Positions 30,146 through 33,544 of a stretch of DNA of 33,544 bases are shown one piece after another; positions within the stretch are counted from its first letter, which is position 1; each line of letters begins with the position of its first letter. Under the pieces are notes generated by a model. That model searched no databases. It saw only the letters and a program-made list of their open reading frames with translations, and was not told the origin of the DNA. Source of the stretch: a virus; the IMG/VR virus record IMGVR_UViG_3300009104_000069, positions 1 to 33,544 of that record. One strand, written 5' to 3'. The position numbers were made by a program, and so were the translations under genes.

Positions 30146-30340
30146 ATGGAAGAAAATAAATTGAAAATTCAGCAGATAGACATAGCCACTTACGAGGGGA
30201 TGATTCCGGTAGGTACAGATTTAGTAATTTTTGAATCTGGTGATTTTTCTTCAGCCATTATATTACATGGATTTGATGAAATTGGCATATTTGACAGCAA
30301 ATTTAAAGCTCCAGCTTACGGCTTTATGAATGACTTATAA
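30146..30340 (+). CDS. Small early protein (64 aa)
   Basis: The start was set at ATG 30146, with AAGAGG 9 bases upstream; the frame runs further back to a TTG inside the promoter, which cannot be used. The product is acidic (MEENKLKIQQIDIATYEGMI, VGTDLVIFESGDFSSAIIL, GFDEIGIFDSKF). The beta-strand-like pattern and first place behind a perfect promoter fit an early host-takeover or anti-defence protein. No family is recognised, so this is inference from position. AT-rich relative to late genes. Confidence 0.7.
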   Translation: MEENKLKIQQIDIATYEGMIPVGTDLVIFESGDFSSAIILHGFDEIGIFDSKFKAPAYGFMNDL

Positions 30341-30350
30341 GGAGCTAACC

Positions 30351-30608
30351 ATGACTAACCAAGAAAAATACGAATACGAGCAGATTATCACTGTGTTTAT
30401 GGAAGATGTTTTTGACTTTGGTTCTAGGAATAAATTGTGCTTTTGGTTGAAAACGAAATTCAGCACTGACGATATGAAGTACTATTTAGCCACACACCGT
30501 ACAGTACTGAATGACCGTCTGCAAAACGACTTAAAAAGTAGTGTCGAATTGGCCAACTGGTTTCAACACAAACTGACTATTAGTGAAATGAGCGAATATC
30601 AACAATAA
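30351..30608 (+). CDS. Small early protein (85 aa)
   Basis: ATG 30351 has AAGGAG 6 bases upstream; the frame's earlier in-frame codon at 30330 lies inside the previous gene. The product is helical and mixed-charge (YEYEQIITVFMEDVFDFGSR, RNKLCFWLKTKFSTDDMKYY, then ELANWFQHKLTISEMSE). No recognised domain. It overlaps the following HTH gene at TAATG. It is probably an early accessory protein. Confidence 0.7.
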   Translation: MTNQEKYEYEQIITVFMEDVFDFGSRNKLCFWLKTKFSTDDMKYYLATHRTVLNDRLQNDLKSSVELANWFQHKLTISEMSEYQQ

Positions 30609-30796
30609 TGCAACTCCTTAGCGCCAACGAAGCCGCCGAAGTTTATGGCTGTTCAGTTAAAAACATTTATTATCTAGTCAGTGTCGGGACTCTCAAGCCC
30701 GAACGCACAAAACCCCTACTCCTCGAACGCTCAAAAGTAGAAAAACTGGCGGCCAGCAACCTGAATCGTGGCGGCCAGCGAGCCAAACATAAATAA
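30608..30796 (+). CDS. Small HTH regulator A, MerR/excisionase-like (62 aa)
   Basis: The start overlaps the previous stop. Residues 4-45 form a winged-helix pattern (SANEAAEVYGCSVKNIYYLV, SVGTLKPERTKPLLLERSKV), followed by a basic Gly/Arg tail (NRGGQRAKHK). It is clearly related to the HTH protein at 31001: AAEVYGCSVKNI against AAKIYGCSASNI. Its stop codon lies in the left arm of a large dyad (30793), a possible autoregulatory or partner-regulated site. It may act as a Cro- or excisionase-like regulator. Confidence 0.75.
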   Translation: MQLLSANEAAEVYGCSVKNIYYLVSVGTLKPERTKPLLLERSKVEKLAASNLNRGGQRAKHK

Positions 30797-30826
30797 CGTC
30801 CCATAATAGGAATTATCGGACGTTAT
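30793..30826. promoter_or_regulatory. Large dyad operator, 15-bp arms
   Basis: ATAACGTCCCATAAT (30793-30807) and ATTATCGGACGTTAT (30812-30826) are inverted repeats with a 4-base spacer and one mismatch in 15. A third half-site with the same core lies at 30902. No T-run follows, so this is better explained as a protein-binding site than as a terminator. The neighbouring HTH proteins are the obvious candidates for binding it. Confidence 0.75.
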
Positions 30827-30901
30827 TCGTGGAATTGGCAGCATCTAAACACAATATCTAGTCATGCTTTCCTGATTTGGCAGTTAATAACCAGCAAAAA
30901 A

Positions 30902-30914
30902 AACGTCCGATAAT
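30902..30914 (+). promoter_or_regulatory. Third operator half-site, AACGTCCGATAAT
   Basis: This 13-mer is an exact match to the inverse of the right arm of the 30793 dyad. It lies 53 bases upstream of the -35 box at 30967. Two or three copies of one half-site near a promoter are typical of repressor or activator control regions. Confidence 0.7.
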
Positions 30915-30966
30915 AAATGGCAGAAAATGACAAGTTAAAAAAAATACACAACCCCTGTTTTTAGAC

Positions 30967-30995
30967 TTGTGTTTACGCAAGGGGGGGGGTATAAT
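30967..30995 (+). promoter_or_regulatory. Promoter with G9 spacer tract, probably leaderless transcript
   Basis: TTGTGT (30967-30972) and TATAAT (30990-30995) are 17 bases apart. The spacer ends in nine G residues (30981-30989), so slippage would change the spacing. The -35 box lies in a palindrome-like CTTG...CAAG. Transcription should start near 31002, at the ATG itself, and no ribosome site precedes it. The gene is therefore probably translated from a leaderless message, as lambda cI is from PRM. Confidence 0.65.
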
Positions 30996-31000
30996 GTAAC

Positions 31001-31204
31001 ATGAATATGATTATTACTGTAGCAGAAGCGGCAAAAATCTATGGGTGTTCGGCCTCCAACATTAGAAGATTGATTGCTGAAGGTAAATTGAACCCCATCC
31101 GAAAGAACCCGTACCTGTTACACGCGGAAGATGTTAAGAAGCTGTCAAAGGTCAACGCACCGAAACGATTAGCGGTGCTAAGGGGGCGAGGCGAACATGT
31201 TTGA
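31001..31204 (+). CDS. Small HTH regulator B, MerR/excisionase-like (67 aa)
   Basis: Residues 5-48 (TVAEAAKIYGCSASNIRRLI, AEGKLNPIRKNPYLLHAED) form an HTH related to regulator A at 30608. The tail is basic (NAPKRLAVLRGRGEHV). The first ATG at 31001 lies at the expected transcript start; a second in-frame ATG is at 31007. The stop overlaps the next start by 8 bases. With regulator A on the other side of the operator region, the pair may form a switch. Binding to the AACGTCC sites is inferred, not shown. Confidence 0.75.
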   Translation: MNMIITVAEAAKIYGCSASNIRRLIAEGKLNPIRKNPYLLHAEDVKKLSKVNAPKRLAVLRGRGEHV

Positions 31205-31838
31205 TCTAAAAGTTGCGAAAAAGGAAATGAAACTAGCAATTAGTGCGGCGGGGTTGTGGGATGAACTTGCGCTAAAAATGAGTCGCCATCCTCGAACTTT
31301 GAAGCGCTGGTTTTCGCCGAACGGCGATGGCATGTCCGTTGCTTGTTTGCTCCTCTGCGCCGAGTATGAGGAGTTGAAACCGGCGTTTTTGGCGGCTATC
31401 GAATCCTTAGCATCAGATTTACGAGGTCAATCCGAGTGTTGGGCTGTCGCCTACAAATTCAAATACAAAAATCATGCCGGTGCGCCTAAAGAATCGCTGC
31501 GGCTACTGAGCCGTTTGCACACTGTTTTTTCGCGACTGCCTGGCTGCAAGGCAACCATAAGAGAATCGACTGATACGGGTGTGGCGATGCTGCTACTCAA
31601 CACACCCTATCGGCCTGAATTGATTGACGAATCTTTAGAGGACGAATTAGGTATTAAATATCGAGCGCCATCAGATTTCGTCGACGCTGAAACTGGCCTC
31701 GGTTATGGGCTGCTGATAGGTAAAGTGTATCGAGAATTATTTAACGCTGACGTTTCGGACTGCCTGGGGCAACTAAAACAACATTGCACCATGCTGACCC
31801 CTGTTCGCCTACACGCGCCAAAAATAAATCAATTGTAA
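31197..31838 (+). CDS. Unknown protein with N-terminal HTH-like segment (213 aa)
   Basis: The start overlaps regulator B, so the two are coupled. Residues 1-45 (KKEMKLAISAAGLWDELALK, then MSRHPRTLKRWFSPNGDGMS) resemble a short HTH with a basic recognition helix. Residues 46-213 are a mixed alpha/beta domain (CAVAYKFK-like and RLLSRLHTVFSRLPGCK segments) with many Leu. Position next to regulator B and the early promoter fits a repressor or activator partner. The family is not recognised. The gene ends at TAA 31836, inside the promoter at 31833. Confidence 0.65.
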   Translation: MFDLKVAKKEMKLAISAAGLWDELALKMSRHPRTLKRWFSPNGDGMSVACLLLCAEYEELKPAFLAAIESLASDLRGQSECWAVAYKFKYKNHAGAPKESLRLLSRLHTVFSRLPGCKATIRESTDTGVAMLLLNTPYRPELIDESLEDELGIKYRAPSDFVDAETGLGYGLLIGKVYRELFNADVSDCLGQLKQHCTMLTPVRLHAPKINQL

Positions 31839-31861
31839 TTAAAAACTAGACGTTATATAAT
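31833..31861 (+). promoter_or_regulatory. Early rightward promoter, TTGTAA-N17-TATAAT
   Basis: TTGTAA (31833-31838) and an exact TATAAT (31856-31861) have ideal 17-base spacing and point at the replication genes. GACGTTAT, half of the 30793 dyad, lies in the spacer, so the same regulator may act here. A terminator-like hairpin follows at 31909, giving a promoter-leader-terminator layout. Confidence 0.65.
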
Positions 31862-31908
31862 AGCATTAGTTTCAGCCATTAGTTTATAATTCGCTGACAC
31901 AAAAAAAA

Positions 31909-31936
31909 AGCCGAAAGCGGCAAACTTTCGACTTTT
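31909..31936 (+). terminator. Bidirectional-type terminator or attenuator
   Basis: AGCCGAAAG pairs with CTTTCGACT (one mismatch) around CGGCAAA. Nine A residues precede it and five T residues follow, so it can act on both strands. It lies about 48 bases downstream of the early promoter and would have to be passed to express the replication genes. Confidence 0.7.
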
Positions 31937-32135
31937 TACATTTTAAAAACCTTTTCATCGACCAAGATTTGGGGTTTTTTGTACGAACGGCAAATAGCGA
32001 AGTTTTTAGGACGCCGCTTTTTTTTGTCGCTCTGGTTGGAATTATATCAAGAGATGACAAATTTGTCCATCAAAATCGAAAACGTGTACAAAAACGTGCA
32101 TTCTGGATTCATTAGCCCATTTCGGGCATAAAAAA

Positions 32136-32157
32136 AAGCCCCTGTCGGGGGGCTTTA
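32136..32157. terminator. Hairpin AAGCCCC/GGGGCTT with A-run upstream
   Basis: AAGCCCC (32136-32142) pairs with GGGGCTT (32149-32155) around TGTCGG. The run of A residues before it becomes a T-run on the minus strand, so it mainly works as a leftward terminator or insulator. Rightward it has only TTTAATC after the stem. Confidence 0.6.
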
Positions 32158-32193
32158 ATCAACAACTGGCGTTAGACGCCAAGGAGTTCTCAC

Positions 32194-32388
32194 ATGAACA
32201 ATCCTACCACGAAAAACACTAGCAAGTCAATCAAGCGGGACGATCTATCGATGCTGCTGCGCCAGACGCCAGCCGCTTTCAACTGGCGATTTGGCCAAGG
32301 GTTCGGTCAACAGCTAGACAGTCCATCGATTGAACGAGTCAATCCCAACCGCGCTGAAGAAATTAAGCAAATCGGGGGTACCAAATGA
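32194..32388 (+). CDS. Small protein at the head of the replication operon (64 aa)
   Basis: ATG 32194 has AAGGAG 7 bases upstream, the clearest ribosome site here. The product is basic and polar (TKNTSKSIKRDDLSMLLRQT, then FNWRFGQGFGQQLDSPS), soluble, with no known domain. Its end overlaps the annealing-protein start (ATGA at 32385). A 6-bp stem just before the ribosome site may influence translation. It may be an accessory recombination or early protein. Confidence 0.7.
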   Translation: MNNPTTKNTSKSIKRDDLSMLLRQTPAAFNWRFGQGFGQQLDSPSIERVNPNRAEEIKQIGGTK

Positions 32389-33161
32389 GCATCGATAAAA
32401 ACAAGGAAGTCAACGAGTCCATCTTCCAAAAACTGCGAGCCTATACAGACAAAAAGCACGCCGAAACGCCGCTGCTAGAGAAGAAGCAGAGTTTCGATTA
32501 TATCTGTTGGGCTACCGCTTTAGCGAGTGTGTTGGAAGTTTATCCAGACGCATCTTGGGAAATCACGCGCTTTGACGGTTTACCGTATCTGAAAACCGAT
32601 CTCGGCTATTTCGTCGAAGTTTCGATGACTATCGACGGCTTGACTCGCACTATGTTACACGCAGTGGCTAACGGTAATCGAGCTAATAACTCTCCAAGTT
32701 CAACCGATATATTCAACTCTACTCAGCGCGCCTTGGCCAAAGTGATCGCGGTACACGGTTTCGGACTCCAATTGTGGGAAAACGCCGAACGCGAGCAGAT
32801 GCGGAAAGAGCAAGTAGAGTGGCAGAAGGAACAGGACAAAAGCCCGAAGGCTGAAAAGAAACCAGAGCCTAGCAAGGCTGAAAAGAAACCCAAACCCAAA
32901 GTGGTAGAAGATCCAAAGGCCGACGAAAAGCCTAAAACCTGGCGGCAAACGAAAAAAGAATTAACCGCCCGCGTTAGAAAAGCATATATCGGTAAGATCG
33001 ATTTGGATCGGGTTGATTTGTTAGCCGCCAAAATATTTGAGTGGGACGATCAGAAACTTGATGCCTTCAAGTCGAAAGGGCGACTAGGTTTATTATCAGC
33101 CGAGCAGTTAGCAAAATTAGCCGAAGAATTGGAGAGCAACAGTAAGGAGTTAGCATCGTGA
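32385..33161 (+). CDS. Single-strand annealing protein, Sak3/DUF1071-type
   Basis: The N-terminal 150 residues of the 258-residue product match the DUF1071 (Sak3) family: FDYICWATALASVLEVYPDA, WEITRFDGLPYLKTDLGYF, VEVSMTIDGLTRTMLHAVAN, then STQRALAKVIAVHGFGLQLW. Such proteins pair complementary single strands in phage recombination. Residues 150-200 are a Lys/Glu/Pro-rich linker (KAEKKPEPSKAEKKPKPK) leading to a small C-terminal domain (TWRQTKKELTARVRKAYI), a likely site for partner binding. It is coupled to the genes on both sides. No matching exonuclease is obvious; the VRR nuclease is the nearest candidate. Confidence 0.83.
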   Translation: MSIDKNKEVNESIFQKLRAYTDKKHAETPLLEKKQSFDYICWATALASVLEVYPDASWEITRFDGLPYLKTDLGYFVEVSMTIDGLTRTMLHAVANGNRANNSPSSTDIFNSTQRALAKVIAVHGFGLQLWENAEREQMRKEQVEWQKEQDKSPKAEKKPEPSKAEKKPKPKVVEDPKADEKPKTWRQTKKELTARVRKAYIGKIDLDRVDLLAAKIFEWDDQKLDAFKSKGRLGLLSAEQLAKLAEELESNSKELAS

Positions 33162-33544
33162 ATCAAGCAGTTAAAGATACCAACAGCAAACCCCGCAATC
33201 GTTACGGGCGTCATCCGATCAATATCGTCAGCCATTTAGTGGCTGGCGGTATCAGTGGTAAATCGTTAGCCGTTTACATGGCGCTAGGTGATCGGCTGAT
33301 TGATAAGAGTAATACCACGATTCAGCTAAGTGATCTTTGCTTATCAGAGTTGACAGGATTGAGCGAGAAGGTATGTGCTAACGCTCGACGCGACTTTGAC
33401 AAGGGTGATTGTGTCGAAGTTTCACCGGCCAAATACAAGAACGGTAAGAAGAAAAACGGGTACTTTATTTATCGTTTAAAAACAGCCGAAGAGGTTGGCC
33501 AAATCCTGAAACCGGACTTCCGAAACTCGGATAAAAATATCCCA
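33158..33544 (+). CDS. Replication initiator (phage O-like), N-terminal part; continues at 1
   Basis: GTG 33158 overlaps the previous stop and has AAGGAG 8 bases upstream. The first 129 codons run off the end and continue at base 120 of the left end, because 33426-33544 is the same DNA as 1-119. Residues 15-115 look like a winged-helix domain of the phage Rep_O type: GRHPINIVSHLVAGGISGKS, LAVYMALGDRLIDKSN, LSELTGLSEKVCANARRDFD, then the basic wing KYKNGKKKNGYFIYRL. The repeats encoding NSDKNIP start at residue 123. It would bind the iterons and open the origin. Confidence 0.72.
   Translation, partial: MNQAVKDTNSKPRNRYGRHPINIVSHLVAGGISGKSLAVYMALGDRLIDKSNTTIQLSDLCLSELTGLSEKVCANARRDFDKGDCVEVSPAKYKNGKKKNGYFIYRLKTAEEVGQILKPDFRNSDKNIP
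33426..33544. repeat. Terminal direct repeat, right copy
   Basis: Identical to 1-119, covering the end of the initiator's winged-helix region and exactly one iteron (its last base is the last base of iteron 1). Counting it twice would inflate the genome and split the gene. Confidence 0.95.

Larger units (their letters stand above)
31839..32193 (+). other. 355-bp non-coding leader of the replication operon
   Basis: No convincing gene lies here. The region holds the end of the early promoter, a direct repeat CATTAGTTT twice (31864-31888), a hairpin terminator (31909), several T-runs, a perfect 12-bp palindrome GACAAATTTGTC (32056-32067), AAAACGTG twice (32079-32098), a second hairpin (32136), and a 6-bp stem TGGCGT-TAG-ACGCCA (32167-32181) touching the ribosome site. 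A 25-residue ORF at 32054 has no ribosome site and is not called. The density of elements suggests conditional antitermination or operator control. Confidence 0.6.

Noticed and set aside
32054-32131. 25-residue ORF in the early leader
   Set aside because: There is no ribosome site at a usable distance, and the bases are better explained by the palindrome and direct repeats.
1-33544. tRNA, rRNA and insertion sequences
   Set aside because: No cloverleaf ending in CCA, no rRNA-like segment and no transposase with terminal inverted repeats was recognised on reading; a tRNA-finding program could still detect a degenerate one.

Overview
The window is one complete, circularly closed tailed-phage genome. 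The first 119 bases recur exactly as the last 119 (1-119 = 33426-33544), and one gene reads in frame across the junction. The unique length is therefore about 33,425 bp. Gene order and proteins point to a short-tailed (podovirus-like) phage with a P22-type head and neck: TerL, portal, scaffold, coat, adaptor, beta-propeller-like tail protein, ejection proteins, and no tape measure or contractile sheath. AAGGAG-type ribosome sites, sigma70-type promoters and a GH108 endolysin suggest a bacterial, probably Gram-negative, host. The host genus cannot be read from the sequence.

Layout. (1) Control region, about 29.5-32.2 kb. One leftward HTH/coiled-coil gene, the only minus-strand gene, faces a rightward set of small genes. 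Two paralogous small HTH proteins flank an intergenic region carrying a 15-bp dyad, a further half-site and a promoter with a G9 tract in its spacer. (2) Early replication region, 32.2 kb through the junction to 2.8 kb: a small protein, a Sak3/DUF1071-type annealing protein, an O-like replication initiator whose gene contains two nested repeat arrays (probable origin), a ParB-like/adenine-methyltransferase fusion, a truncated nuclease-like ORF and a lone AP2 domain. (3) A terminator, then the late operon from 2.85 kb to 29.4 kb: VRR-NUC nuclease, endolysin, probable small terminase, a C5-cytosine methyltransferase gene with a second long gene overprinted in another frame, a LamG-containing tail fibre module, TerL, an AT-rich PP-loop (PAPS-reductase-like) gene, portal, scaffold, coat, adaptor, a 12-repeat protein, two paralogous virion proteins, a tail protein, two smaller internal virion proteins and a 1331-residue ejection-type protein. 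The operon ends in a run of small membrane proteins (probable lysis cassette) and a zinc-ribbon HTH protein.

How it may work. The initiator would bind repeats inside its own gene and recruit host replication machinery, since no helicase or polymerase gene is visible. The annealing protein and VRR nuclease would handle recombination. The two methyltransferases, and possibly the PP-loop protein, would modify phage DNA. The large virion protein looks like a polyvalent effector delivered with the genome: it carries two ADP-ribosyltransferase-like regions and a GNAT acetyltransferase-like region. An exact in-frame 21-bp direct repeat brackets all three, so the effector block looks like an exchangeable cassette. 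No integrase, tRNA, CRISPR array or insertion sequence was found. If the phage is temperate, it would have to persist as a plasmid or integrate by an unrecognised route.
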